Below, in pieces: positions 24,220 through 35,086 of a stretch of DNA of 64,000 bases. Source of the stretch: Craterostigma plantagineum (Eukaryota > Streptophyta > Magnoliopsida > Lamiales > Linderniaceae). The position numbers were made by a program, and so were the translations under genes. The DNA lies in contig JAPQWV010000633.1 in assembly GCA_027422505.1 (NCBI GenBank), forward strand, positions 248,001-312,000, written 5' to 3'. A model generated the notes under the pieces. It was not told where the DNA came from. It saw only the letters and a program-made list of their open reading frames with translations, and did not search any database. Every line of letters begins with the position of its first letter. The stretch's first letter is position 1.

Positions 24220-24835
24220 ATATTTTGGGTTTATGGGTATCGATAGGAGATACTCTTATTCGAATGTGTGATGACTGAGTGAGGATGAAATGGAATCGTC
24301 TTTTACACGTGGTTTGTTCTCTTGATAACGATTTGGTTGAGTTTTACTCTGATCTGATTCTTTAAGCTTAAACAACTTACGATCAAGCTAATGCTTCTGT
24401 GATCAAACAAGGCATCACTTTCTGTATCTATTGAAGCATGAAGCTGAAAAAGGTGAGAACAACGAGCAAGGGACATCACTGATGCAAGAAAACAAGTCTG
24501 GGAATGAAGGTGAACGAGCTGTGAGTAACGCGCATGTTATTAAAGTCGCAAGTCACCCACATAAGCGTTTCTATCAAGGTTGGCGGGACACTTATAAAGT
24601 TGCGGCTAACAAAGACGATTCTATTAAGAAGATCTAAGAATTAGTTGGGCACTGTTATCTTTAAAAATATGTATTGTAGCGCGCGTTACTCGTGTGTTCT
24701 GAATCTTCTGTAATTCGTCCTCTTCTTTATCAATAAAAACAGCTAGCTTTGATCGTGGACGTAGGGTTCGATCTGAACCTGAACCACGTTACATCTTGGT
24801 GTTCAATTTCAATCACTTGTTCGTGCGAATTTGTT
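24220..24835 (+). repeat. 5' LTR of the second copia element
   Basis: Carries promoter-like and polyadenylation-like AT stretches and an open frame of 68 codons (24431-24637). The outer boundary is uncertain by at least two bases. Confidence 0.8.
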
Positions 24836-24977
24836 ATGGTATCAGAGCATTCGAATCGCTCAAGGCTGTGATCATCAAGAAATCCACACTCGCTTCAATT
24901 CAACCATTCTGTCATTTTGTCGATCACCATGGCAGCAGTAGTGCCCTCTACTCCTGCGAACTCTGCAGTGCTGATAA

Positions 24978-27900
24978 ATGACCCATACTTCCTCAACAAC
25001 AATGACATCGGGTCAAATTCTTGTCCATGAGCCGTTGAATGGAGACAACTATGCGACATGGAGCCGTGCGATGATGATCGCGTTGATTGGGAGGAATAAA
25101 GAGGGATTCGTGAACGGCGACCTGCAAGAACCAGTGGTTGACGAACAGAATCAAGGTCAGATCGCCACTCAAAATCAGGTTAGTGCGTGGAAGCGAAACA
25201 ATAACGTAGTAATCTCGTGGATTTTAAATTCCGTATCAAAGGACATTTCTGCCAGCATTTTATATAGTGCGTCTGCGAGAGAAGTGTGGATTGATTTGCA
25301 AGAAAGATTCGGCCAAACGAATAAACCGAGAATCTTTCAATTAAAGAGGGAGTTAGTGAACCTATCGCAGGGTCCCAACAGCATAGCAGCGTATTACACT
25401 AAGCTGAAAACGTTGTGGGACGAGCTTGCTAACTACAGACCTAAATCGAAGTGCAAATGCGGAGGCATGAAGGAGCTGAAAGACTTTCTTGATGAGGAGT
25501 ACGTTTTAACGTTTCTGATGGGATTAAACGACTCGTTCTCACAAGTCCGCGGACAGATTCTGCTCCTAGACCCCCTGCCTTCTATAAACAAAGTGTTCTC
25601 CCTTTTGATCCAAGAGGAGAAGCAAAGGTCGATGGCACCAGGAATCACTCGGGAGATGGAGGATCAGACTAATGCAATGGCAATGCTGACGGCCAAAGGA
25701 GACCAAGAACCAGCCAAGAAGGGGTTTTTCGGCCAGAAAAGGAATGATGTTGGAAAGCCCATTTGTACCCATTGTAATAAAAGGGGCCACACCGTCGACA
25801 CTTGCTACAAGATTCACGGCTTTCCGCCCGGCTTTAGACAAGGGCAGAAGTTCAAAGGGGCTCGAATGAACCAGGTAATGGTGGAGACAACTAACATGAC
25901 AGACCATCAGGGCTGCGCTTATTCAGCAGACGGCCTCGTCCAGCTTCAGGTCACACCGCAGCAATTGCAAAGCCTAAGGGCATTGTTGAACCAGCCAATG
26001 CCCAGCACTTCCACCGAGCACGAGTCAACTGACAGAGGCAAAGGTATCTGCTTATCTTTTAACTTACCTGCCTTTTCAGAATCGCATGACTGGCTGTTAG
26101 ACACTGGGGCATCTAGACATGTATGTGGAAACCCAAATCTACTGGTAGATGTGCATGAAATAGGTGAGTCCAGCGTTATTTTGCCAGATAATAGCGTAAT
26201 TAGGGTCACTAAGGCAGGAACCTGTGTGGTTAATAAGCATATTGTGTTGACTGGAGTCCTACTGGTACCCCAATTTCAGTTCAACTTGATTTCAGTGAGC
26301 TATCTAGCTAGCCGAGAAAAGTACAGTTTTTGCTTTGATTCTTATGGTTTCACTGTGCAGGATCAATCCCAAATGGTGATTGGCAAGGGTAGCTTGGTTG
26401 CTGGTTTATACTTACTACGAACAGATTACATTTTTCAAGTCACAGCTAGGAATAAGTCTCATTCCCTTGATAGTCTGTCAACGAATTTGTTGCATAATAG
26501 GTTGGGTCACCCATCTAGTAAAGTCCTAGACATTCTTAGAGGTTCATACAAGCATAAACATGGTACTGACCAGCCTTACTGTAAAATCTGCCCGCTCGCG
26601 AAACAGAGAAGGAATTCATTCCCAAATGACAATAACATTGCTTGTTCTATTTTTGACTTAGTGCATTGTGATGTATGGGGGCCGTTTCATGTGACATCCC
26701 ATCTAGGTCATCAGTATTTTGTCACGATAGTAGATGATCACTCTCGTTTTACGTGGGTGTTTATGATCAAACACAAATCACAGGTTGAGTCAATTATTAC
26801 ATACTTTTTAGCACTGATCGAAACTCAGTTCCAGGGCAGAGTTAAAACAATTCGAACAGATAACGCTAAGGAATTTAATCTAATGGAATTGTTTAGGAAG
26901 AAAGGAATCATACACCACCGTTCGTGTGTCCAAACTCCACAACAAAACTCGGTTGTGGAGAGGAAACACCAACACCTTCTAAACGTGGCTCGATCCTTGT
27001 TCTTCCAGTCGGGGCTGCCCATTAGATACTGGTCAGAGTGCATATTCACTGCTACGTTTCTTATAAACAGGACCCCATCTGTGACACTAACCAATAAAAG
27101 TCCCTATGAGATTCTATATCAAAAACCAGTGAATTATGATATGTTGCGAGTTTTTGGTTGTCTTGTTTTTGCTTCAACTCTTAAGGCAGGGAGGAGGAAA
27201 TTCGACCCACGGGCTAGAGAGTGTATTTTCATTGGATACCCGACTGGAATGAAGGGATACAAACTCATGGACCTGAAGACACGGGAAATTTTCACCTCAA
27301 GGGATGTTCGATTTAAAGAAGATGAGTTCCCTATCAAGAAGGAATTCCCCACCTCTGCGCCAGTGGATCCCTTTTCTACATTGGTCCTTCCCAGGCCTTA
27401 TGTGATGAGCCACCCAACTGAAGAGGATCAGCATCATCTGCGGCAATATGAACAGCACAGTGAAGATTTCCCAACTGAGGAAAACGCAGTCCCTGTTGGC
27501 CTGGACAGGCTGCAATCTGATCTTCACTCACATGAGGTGGAGGAAATCGTGGCAGACCCTCCTGGACATGGGGCATCCTCAGTGGAGTCAGTTAGTCCAA
27601 GCACAACGGGCATAGCCGGGGAACAGCATAGTAGGAGACCAGTGAGACAGATTAAGAGGCCTGCTCACTTAAAGGACTACCATTGCCATGCCACCTATGA
27701 ACAGAATGATGGCAGGCCTATGAAGACACTTACAAGGTCAAATGATTACCAACAAGAGAAGAAAGCATTATATCCAATTTCGAGGGTCATTTCAGATCAA
27801 CACTTCTCAGACCACTATAAGTTCCTCCTGTGCAATGTTTCCCAGTCAGTGGAACCCAACAACTATACCCAAGCATCGCAATCTGCGGAATGGGTAGAAG

Positions 27901-28886
27901 CAATGAATGGAGAACTCAAGGCATTAGAAGAAAATGGGACTTGGTCAATCGTACCACTCCCCGATGGGAAGAAATCCATTGGATGTAGGTGGGTCTATAA
28001 GCGCAAATTTGATGAAAAGGGAGAGATAGCTAAGCACAAGGCCCGCTTAGTGGCGAAAGGCTACGACCAACGGGAAGGTGTAGATTATGTGGACACCTTT
28101 GCGCCCGTGGCTAAACCTAATACCATCAAGATCTTGCTTTCGTTGGCGTCTAAACTTGGGTGGAACCTAGTGCAACTTGATGTAAATAACGCGTTCCTCA
28201 ATGGCGACTTAACTGAGGAGGTTTATATGGACATTCCTCAGGGACTTAGCCGGGGCAGAAACGACAGTAGGGAGCACAAATTAGTCTGCAAATTGCACAA
28301 ATCCCTCTATGGATTGAAGCAATCATCAAGGCAGTGGAATCGAAAGTTCACCGACTCAGTTAAAAGGTTTGGTTTTGAACAGCTGCATTCAGACCATACG
28401 CTGTTTATGAGAGGGAAAGGGCCCAATCTGGTTCTACTATTAGTGTATGTGGACGACATAATATTGGCAAGTCCATCAGTAGAAGTCATCCAAGAGGTGA
28501 AGGGGCAGCTGAATTCGTGCTTCAAGATAAAAGACCTTGGAGAGCTTCGCTTCTTTCTGGGGATTGAGGTTGCAAGAGGAGCTGAGGGGATTTACATCTC
28601 GCAAAAGCAGTACACCTTGCAACTGTTGGAGGATACGGGCTACATTGGCTCTAAGCCATTGACCACGCCGATGAATCCCAGTAGCAAGCTGACAGGGCAG
28701 GATGGCGAGTTGCTGGAGGACCCTTTCAAATACAGGAGACTTGTTGGACGACTCCTTTACTTGACGTTTACAAGGCCGGACATTGCGTTTACAGTCCACC
28801 GGCTTAGCCAATTCATCTCGGCACCAAGAACGGGGCATTTTGGGTTTATGGGTATCGATAGGAGATACTCTTATTCGAATGTGTGA
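24978..28886 (+). CDS. copia gag-protease-integrase-RT polyprotein, C-terminally truncated
   Basis: 1,302 residues in one open frame. Order: copia gag with NGDNYATWSRAM; CCHC knuckle CTHCNKRGHTVDTC; protease LLDTGASRHV; GAG-pre-integrase NRLGHPSSKV; integrase with HCDVWGP, VDDHSRFTWVF and RTDN...E; RT with QLDVNNAFLNGDL and YVDDIILAS. The protein leaves RT at SAPRTGHF and ends after 14 LTR-encoded residues, with no RNase H. A better-placed ATG at 24929 (MAAVVPSTPANS...) is out of frame by one and meets a stop, which suggests a one-base loss near 25018-25024. Translation from 24978 would skip the normal gag N-terminus. Confidence 0.88.
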   Translation: MTHTSSTTMTSGQILVHEPLNGDNYATWSRAMMIALIGRNKEGFVNGDLQEPVVDEQNQGQIATQNQVSAWKRNNNVVISWILNSVSKDISASILYSASAREVWIDLQERFGQTNKPRIFQLKRELVNLSQGPNSIAAYYTKLKTLWDELANYRPKSKCKCGGMKELKDFLDEEYVLTFLMGLNDSFSQVRGQILLLDPLPSINKVFSLLIQEEKQRSMAPGITREMEDQTNAMAMLTAKGDQEPAKKGFFGQKRNDVGKPICTHCNKRGHTVDTCYKIHGFPPGFRQGQKFKGARMNQVMVETTNMTDHQGCAYSADGLVQLQVTPQQLQSLRALLNQPMPSTSTEHESTDRGKGICLSFNLPAFSESHDWLLDTGASRHVCGNPNLLVDVHEIGESSVILPDNSVIRVTKAGTCVVNKHIVLTGVLLVPQFQFNLISVSYLASREKYSFCFDSYGFTVQDQSQMVIGKGSLVAGLYLLRTDYIFQVTARNKSHSLDSLSTNLLHNRLGHPSSKVLDILRGSYKHKHGTDQPYCKICPLAKQRRNSFPNDNNIACSIFDLVHCDVWGPFHVTSHLGHQYFVTIVDDHSRFTWVFMIKHKSQVESIITYFLALIETQFQGRVKTIRTDNAKEFNLMELFRKKGIIHHRSCVQTPQQNSVVERKHQHLLNVARSLFFQSGLPIRYWSECIFTATFLINRTPSVTLTNKSPYEILYQKPVNYDMLRVFGCLVFASTLKAGRRKFDPRARECIFIGYPTGMKGYKLMDLKTREIFTSRDVRFKEDEFPIKKEFPTSAPVDPFSTLVLPRPYVMSHPTEEDQHHLRQYEQHSEDFPTEENAVPVGLDRLQSDLHSHEVEEIVADPPGHGASSVESVSPSTTGIAGEQHSRRPVRQIKRPAHLKDYHCHATYEQNDGRPMKTLTRSNDYQQEKKALYPISRVISDQHFSDHYKFLLCNVSQSVEPNNYTQASQSAEWVEAMNGELKALEENGTWSIVPLPDGKKSIGCRWVYKRKFDEKGEIAKHKARLVAKGYDQREGVDYVDTFAPVAKPNTIKILLSLASKLGWNLVQLDVNNAFLNGDLTEEVYMDIPQGLSRGRNDSREHKLVCKLHKSLYGLKQSSRQWNRKFTDSVKRFGFEQLHSDHTLFMRGKGPNLVLLLVYVDDIILASPSVEVIQEVKGQLNSCFKIKDLGELRFFLGIEVARGAEGIYISQKQYTLQLLEDTGYIGSKPLTTPMNPSSKLTGQDGELLEDPFKYRRLVGRLLYLTFTRPDIAFTVHRLSQFISAPRTGHFGFMGIDRRYSYSNV

Positions 28887-29450
28887 TGACTGAGTGAGGA
28901 TGAAATGGAATCGTCTTTTACACGTGGTTTGTTCTCTTGATAACGATTTGGTTGAGTTTTACTCTGATCTGATTCTTTAAGCTTAAACAACTTACGATCA
29001 AGCTAATGCTTCTGTGATCAAACAAGGCATCACTTTCTGTATCTATTGAAGCATGAAGCTGAAAAAGGTGAGAACAACGAGCAAGGGACATCACTGATGC
29101 AAGAAAACAAGTCTGGGAATGAAGGTGAACGAGCTGTGAGTAACGCGCATGTTATTAAAGTCGCAAGTCACCCACATAAGCGTTTCTATCAAGGTTGGCG
29201 GGACACTTATAAAGTTGCGGCTAACAAAGACGATTCTATTAAGAAGATCTAAGAATTAGTTGGGCACTGTTATCTTTAAAAATATGTATTGTAGCGCGCG
29301 TTACTCGTGTGTTCTGAATCTTCTGTAATTCGTCCTCTTCTTTATCAATAAAAACAGCTAGCTTTGATCGTGGACGTAGGGTTCGATCTGAACCTGAACC
29401 ACGTTACATCTTGGTGTTCAATTTCAATCACTTGTTCGTGCGAATTTGTT
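28835..29450 (+). repeat. 3' LTR of the second copia element
   Basis: Same 614-bp core as the left LTR, including the 68-codon frame (29046-29252). It begins inside the polyprotein reading frame, which ends at 28886. Confidence 0.85.
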
Positions 29451-29455
29451 AGTAT

Positions 29456-30003
29456 CATTGATCATGTTACGTCTCAATCATGAGCTTCGGTGTTCACTTT
29501 TTCTGAAGTTTCTCTTTATTCTCGGGATTGATTGAAGATTCCCATAACGTCAGTAAAGATCAATTTTTTTTCTCATACTTTCATGTTTCTTGTGATTGTG
29601 CTTCACAAGCCACGTTGATGTTGTTGCATTTTGTCAATAAAGAGTTCTTTTTTTACCAACTTCTTTATCTTTTATCTTGCTTGGAGATGAAGTGCCGTGC
29701 CTGTATAATTAGTCAAATGTGCGTTTGTGATATGATAATTAGCACAGCACGTTATTGCATAAAATTGACGTTCGACTTTGGACCATCTCAAGAGATTATT
29801 CTCTCTATCTCTTCTTTTACCTTGAAACTTTCGGCTGCAGACATCTTTAGATAGCGATTCTTTTTAAATTTTTACAGAAACACGCTTGCATCTTTCTGAT
29901 CATCTACTGTCAATATAAGCCTCTGAGTAGCGCTTGAGAATTTTCGCAGAGAACTAACTTCATTCTCACACTTGGCACATCATAGCATTGTGTCTTAACG
30001 CCA
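29456..30003 (+). promoter_or_regulatory. Upstream region of the BPS1-like gene
   Basis: Non-coding. The copia insertion now lies about 550 bp above the ATG, so its 3' LTR is close enough to influence this promoter. No clear TATA position is claimed. Confidence 0.4.
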
Positions 30004-30900
30004 ATGGCGCAATTGCTGGCCAAGTTTCGAGCCAATCCCTTCAAATCATTAGAAAAGAAGGTACATCACCTCAAGAACTCAGATCCCCTGTCTCCCTTGT
30101 ACTCGAAAATATCTGACTTCGTAAGCCATGGATCAGAATCCATGTCTATGGAAAGGCTTGTCGAATGTTTCGATTTAATAGATCTCACCAATAAGGCGTT
30201 TTCGAAGCTGTTGGTCGAATTAGACTACCCAGTCAACGATTGGGGTTGTGTAGCCACTGAAGAATACCTAAGCTATACGCTGAACATGTTAACCCTGTTG
30301 AACTCTGTTCATTCCTCTGTTTCTCGTCTAAACCAGGCCAAGCTGTCGATCTTGCAAGCTCTTATGGCGACGAAACGTTCATCGTCCTTGGAGAAAATCC
30401 GTGTAATAAATCTTGGAAAGGAACTCAAGTTCGAGAAGGAGTCACATGGAGTTGGAGTAAAGCCCAGTTCTGAGAAAGAAAGAGTGGTTCTTCGAGCTTT
30501 GTCAATGGTAAAGATAGTCGGGTACTTGGCGTTGGGATTCTTAACTACAGGCTTGTGCAGTACCGAGAGACTTTACGATGAAATCAAAACATCGATTAAA
30601 GGGTTCGAAGATTCACCGCAGCCACCATTTGTAATGAAAGTCGATTCCATGTTTCAAGGAGCGATTGTACAAAACCAGGGGATCTGCGAAGAGGTAAGAG
30701 ATGTCAACTGTTCTATCGAGAGGATTCTTGGAGGTGAACTATGTGATGAAGCTGTTGCTGAACTGAGGATGAAATTGGAGTTGCTAGGAGAATTATTACA
30801 GGTGATAGAGAGGCAGGGGCATGAGCTGTTTTCTCAAGTTATAGCAGCAAGGACTGAGCTGATTGATGGGTTCATGGATAGAGAATTAGCTTACTTGTAA
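30004..30900 (+). CDS. BYPASS1 (BPS1)-like protein, DUF793 family
   Basis: Intronless, 298 residues. The pattern of helical segments (LVECFDLIDLTNKAFSKLLV, DYPVNDW, EEYLSYTLNMLTLLNSVHSS, then a C-terminal helix ending LFSQVIAARTELIDGF) matches plant BPS1-like/DUF793 proteins. In Arabidopsis BPS1 limits production of a root-derived mobile signal that arrests shoot growth, and related ROH1 proteins bind exocyst Exo70. Which branch this copy belongs to cannot be told here. A moderately hydrophobic stretch (VKIVGYLALGFLTTGL, near residue 180) may be a membrane-associated helix. The ATG at 30004 is the first in frame. Confidence 0.78.
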   Translation: MAQLLAKFRANPFKSLEKKVHHLKNSDPLSPLYSKISDFVSHGSESMSMERLVECFDLIDLTNKAFSKLLVELDYPVNDWGCVATEEYLSYTLNMLTLLNSVHSSVSRLNQAKLSILQALMATKRSSSLEKIRVINLGKELKFEKESHGVGVKPSSEKERVVLRALSMVKIVGYLALGFLTTGLCSTERLYDEIKTSIKGFEDSPQPPFVMKVDSMFQGAIVQNQGICEEVRDVNCSIERILGGELCDEAVAELRMKLELLGELLQVIERQGHELFSQVIAARTELIDGFMDRELAYL

Positions 30901-31896
30901 TGTCCTAACTATCGAAGATATGTATGCAAAGCATCTTACAGTGACTATATAAGCATCTGATATTCATATGTAAAAACATTACAAAACAAGCCTGAACCTA
31001 ACTAGCTAGTCAGTTTAACTCTGCTGACTTGAAAGAAAAAATGAGAGAAAACAGAGCCTGGACCAAAAAGGAAGTGTTTTTGTAGGGAAAAAGTTGAAAA
31101 GAAATCTACCCCATTCCCAAACGAAGAGTAGCAGCGTCTGAATCATCATCGTTGTTGTTGAGCCGATCATTATCTGCGTTTCTAAGACTTACGGAACTTT
31201 GGTCGATTATAGGGCCACTATGTTCTGCTTCTGCAGACAAAGGATTGGTCAAGGTCTGATGAACACAAGTTTTGAAGCAGTTCAACCTTGCAAGATCACA
31301 TTGTTAACCTAAGATTGAGCATTCGTATTCATATACCGTAAGTGGGATCTAAAAAAAATCTAACTTTAGATTACCTTTTCGTGTAACATTTCGTTTTCCA
31401 GAACTGTCGCGGTGTTCCTAGTAGGGATAGAACTCAAAGGTTAATATAAGGAATTTGGTTGCAATAAAGCTGAAATTAATTCGGTACAGAGTTTAACTTA
31501 TCGCATACTTTCATCCGAGATTGCGACAGTTCTTGCTTCAGTAATTTCTCCTGTAAGAAAAATTCATCAACGTTGCTCTATACATTCAAGAATTTGATGA
31601 AGAAACAGAACGCACACACACCACCTTCCTCTCCTTTAGGCATACTAGCCCTTCACTTAGTTGTACTTCAAGGTTGTGCAGTTCTTGCATTCCCATGCCA
31701 GTGAAGCCTTTGCCCAACAATTTCCTACACATTTCAAAAGGGAAAAAGGTATAAACTTTCCGAGGAATTAACTAATTAATGATTGCTTTGCGGACAAAGA
31801 TTTGTACATTTGTGTTTGTCTAAGTTTTCCCAACTCCTCTTTAAGGATGTCCAGTTCGTCGCTGGCTTCCTTTCTTACGGCCTCTCGGGTAGACGT

Positions 31897-32043
31897 GCCC
31901 AACCGCCGGTTAACCGTAACCGGCGGTTGGTAACCGGCGGTTGGCGGTTAGTCCATCGGACTAACCGCCGTCTAACCGGCCGGGGGCGGTTGCCGGTTAG
32001 CCGCCCCCGGTTGACGGTTAGACCAACCGGCGGTTACAACCGC
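31897..32043. repeat. Left subterminal ACCGGCGGTT array of the first hAT element
   Basis: Many copies in both orientations of AACCGCCGGTT/AACCGGCGGTT-like motifs packed into about 150 bp. In hAT elements such subterminal repeats bind the transposase. Confidence 0.85.
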
Positions 32044-32845
32044 CGTTTTTTTTTTTAAGATATTTTAATTCTTAGTGTTTGCGTAAAGTTTGATATATTA
32101 TTTGGTCAAATCGAATTATGTATCGAAAACTAGTATTATATAATTTGCAAGACAATTACAAAAAAATTACATTTTACATTTTACAAAGAACTTGTATTGT
32201 ATTACAAATTTTAATTAATCAATTACAATAGAATACATAAATGTAAATTAATTACGGGCGAAGCCACGATTCTTCGACTTTTCGGTCGGGCTTCCACAAG
32301 TGTAGGCGAGAAAGCAGCGTATGATCTCAGGAGCTCTGACGAATCAACTATCAATTATGATCCGTCAAAGCATCCAGAGACCACACGTTGCTAACTTACT
32401 TGCACTTAACGAAACCCTCTTCTTCGTAATCTTGTTCCCTATAAAAAAATGCATAAACATGATTTACATTATAAGTTTAATTTTAAAAAAAGAACAAGAA
32501 GTATTTATACAAATATTTACTTATCTTTTTTCGGGCTTCGTCGTGACTCGTCGTAATATAATAGGCTTGTTCAAATAAATTAGTACCTGAAAATAACAAT
32601 TCATTAGTTAGCCAATAAACATAATAAATATTTGTACGCAAAAAAAAATATAAGAGTTGAATACTTATCTTTTTCGGGCTTCATCGTTAGGCTTGTTCAA
32701 ATAAATTAGTACCTGAAAATAACAATTCATTAGTTAGCAATATAAACATAAAAAATATGTTGTATGAAAAAAAATATAAGAGTTGGATACTTATCTTTTT
32801 TCGCACTTGTTTGTTGATGTGGAGTCCCGGCCTCGCCGAATGCCT

Positions 32846-35038
32846 CTAATAATCCTCACCGTCGCCGCCGTTGCCGCCGCTTGTCTCCGTGCCGGTGGTG
32901 TCCTCGAAAAGGTCGTCGGGCGAGTCGCTGGCACGCTCATCTTGGGTGCGATACTCGGCTCGAGTCCAATCGTCGAGAAGACATTGGTACTCGAGGTTGT
33001 CGACACTCAAGTTCGAACGCTTCTCGCTCAAGGTCAAACCGCCCATGCTAACAGCATGCTCCACCGCGACGGTCGAGACCGGAACGGCAAGGATCTCCCG
33101 AGCGATCCTCGCCAACGTTGGATACGTTGGCGACACCCTCGACCACCATCTAAGGACGTTGAACTCATCTTCGTCCTCGAACTCAAAAGTCGTCGACATA
33201 AAGTTATCGACTTCTATGTAGGGGTTTTGGGAGGACCTTGGACGCTTGTTTTCGTTGAGGATGTCGTAGTAGTCAGCTAATCGTGAAGATCGACTACTAG
33301 TAGAACTAGATTGACCGCGCCCCGATCCCGATCGAGACGAGTCGTGGCCAAAATCGGGCTTATACTCTTTAAAGAGATCCTTTAAAGAGCCATGCGCTCG
33401 ATCTAGTACGCTCTGCCAATAAATGCTATCGACTACCCTGCCCGACGATACCTTCGTATAGTAGCATTCTAGTAGTCTACCCGTACCATCTAAACGCCAT
33501 CTCGGATCCAATATCTTCGCTATAATGAAGATATCCGGTAACTCAAAAAAATATTTGAGCCACTTGGTAGTCATGCTCCCAATGGTCTCGCCGACTACTG
33601 GATCAAACCGAAGCCCGTCGAGTATGATTGCGACTTTAACGCAATGATCTAACGCAAGTATGGAAGTCGGGTAATATGAACCCGACATCGCCTCGGTGGC
33701 ATCGTGAAATACTTGAAGTATCTCACATAAACTGTTGCACGGGTCCCACATCTCTGGAACTAAAATGTACGACAACACTCTGTTTTCGGCAAAAAAGTCG
33801 CACAGATGCTGTCGATACTCCATAGAACTGTACAGCAACTTGTAGGTGGAATTCCACCTGGTGGGTACGTCTAAACTAAACTTCTTGGCTGGTACATCCT
33901 CTCTAGCGCAGAAACGCTTCCACTTCTTCCACAAAGACGGGTGTCGCATCAGGTAGGAGATTGCGTAGCGTATAGGCTGCACCTGCTCCTTTAAACTAGC
34001 TAGCGCGTCTTGAACACAGAGGTTAAGTATATGGCAAAAACAACGCACGTGGAAAAACCGTCCTCCGACTGACGGCTGATAATACTCGATCAACCGTTCA
34101 ATGCTCCCGTTGTTTGCGCTCGCATTGTCAAACGATACTGAAAAGACTTTGTTGACTATCCTATACTCTGATAAGATCGTCCTAAGCTTGATCGCAATGT
34201 TTTGCGCCGTGTGCGCTTCATCGAACTCCCTATATGCGATCAAGCGCTTTTGTATCGTCCACGAATCATCGATCCAATGGCATGTCACGCCCGTGTAAGA
34301 TGAACGTTGCCAATGATTGCTCCATATATCGGAACAAATCGACACGTTAGTTCCTAAACTACCTAATATCGCTACTAAGTCGCGCTTAAGCGCAATTACT
34401 GTCTTCTTAGTATCCCGCGTCAAGGTGCTCCTCGAAATCTTCTTCGCCTGAGGGTTGTATGCGGTTTTGATCCAATGCTCGTAGATCGGGTCATCGGCAA
34501 ATCGAAAGGGTAGATGCTTCGCGGCTACGAACTTGGCAAGCTCCCGTCGCGCAACGTCCTCGTTGTAATGAAACAACGACGTTGCGCTTCCGCTCCCGCC
34601 GGCGGGTCCCGACGCGGACGAATCCGTACCTCCGAACATTTGCTGTTGGTTTTGTGCTATACCTAACTTACTCGGGTGTTTCGAACGGAGATGGGAATTC
34701 ATTGACCCATATCCGCCTCCCTTTTTAAAATTATATTCCTTGGGACAGTAGTTACAAATGGCTCTAAATTGGTTGACTATACTAGTAGGTACCTTCTTGA
34801 AGTGTACCGCGAAGATGTCCGACTGTAGCCGGCGGGCGGCGGCCTGTTGCGTAGGCGCTTCGATCTCCGGATCCGCCTCCTCCACCTCGTTCAAGTCACC
34901 GCCGAGCACGTCGGCGATATCCAAGAACTCGTTCGGATCGTATTGTTGGTAGTCATCTTGCGATGAACTACCAACGACTTGCTTCCCTTTGCTGGCCCTC
35001 GATGCACGAGAACCACGTCGGCCACCACCACGATCCAT
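32846..35038 (-). CDS. hAT transposase, uninterrupted
   Basis: 730 residues, single exon. A Ser/Gly/Arg-rich start is followed by a BED-type zinc finger (CNYC...HLRSKHPSK, about residues 93-125). The RNase H-like transposase core follows with SDIWSNHWQRSSYTGVTCHW, SFDNASANN, HVRCFCHILNLCVQDAL and TRWNSTYKLL. The hAT C-terminal dimerisation region (LRWW.....YPTLARIAREILAVPVSTVAVE) is near 640-700. No stop or frameshift is visible, so the element may be autonomous. The usual E.AFS.GG signature reads EHAVSMGG here. Confidence 0.93.
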   Translation of the reverse strand: MDRGGGRRGSRASRASKGKQVVGSSSQDDYQQYDPNEFLDIADVLGGDLNEVEEADPEIEAPTQQAAARRLQSDIFAVHFKKVPTSIVNQFRAICNYCPKEYNFKKGGGYGSMNSHLRSKHPSKLGIAQNQQQMFGGTDSSASGPAGGSGSATSLFHYNEDVARRELAKFVAAKHLPFRFADDPIYEHWIKTAYNPQAKKISRSTLTRDTKKTVIALKRDLVAILGSLGTNVSICSDIWSNHWQRSSYTGVTCHWIDDSWTIQKRLIAYREFDEAHTAQNIAIKLRTILSEYRIVNKVFSVSFDNASANNGSIERLIEYYQPSVGGRFFHVRCFCHILNLCVQDALASLKEQVQPIRYAISYLMRHPSLWKKWKRFCAREDVPAKKFSLDVPTRWNSTYKLLYSSMEYRQHLCDFFAENRVLSYILVPEMWDPCNSLCEILQVFHDATEAMSGSYYPTSILALDHCVKVAIILDGLRFDPVVGETIGSMTTKWLKYFFELPDIFIIAKILDPRWRLDGTGRLLECYYTKVSSGRVVDSIYWQSVLDRAHGSLKDLFKEYKPDFGHDSSRSGSGRGQSSSTSSRSSRLADYYDILNENKRPRSSQNPYIEVDNFMSTTFEFEDEDEFNVLRWWSRVSPTYPTLARIAREILAVPVSTVAVEHAVSMGGLTLSEKRSNLSVDNLEYQCLLDDWTRAEYRTQDERASDSPDDLFEDTTGTETSGGNGGDGEDY

Positions 35039-35086
35039 CTATAAATATTCTACACACGGGTACGAAAAATATGGTTAGATAAAAAA

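Larger units (their letters stand above)
24220..29450 (+). mobile_element. Ty1/copia element lacking RNase H, with identical-looking LTRs
   Basis: Two direct repeats (shared cores 24222-24835 and 28837-29450, 614 bp) read as identical and bracket a copia internal region. The primer-binding site TGGTATCAGAGC follows the left repeat at 24837-24848. A candidate 5-bp target duplication AGTAT lies at 24215-24219 and 29451-29455, although the two bases between it and the shared core differ (AT left, GC right). The polyprotein stops in the middle of the segment after RT (near SQFISAPRTGHF) and runs straight into the right LTR. RNase H and a normal polypurine tract are therefore missing. Confidence 0.88.
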
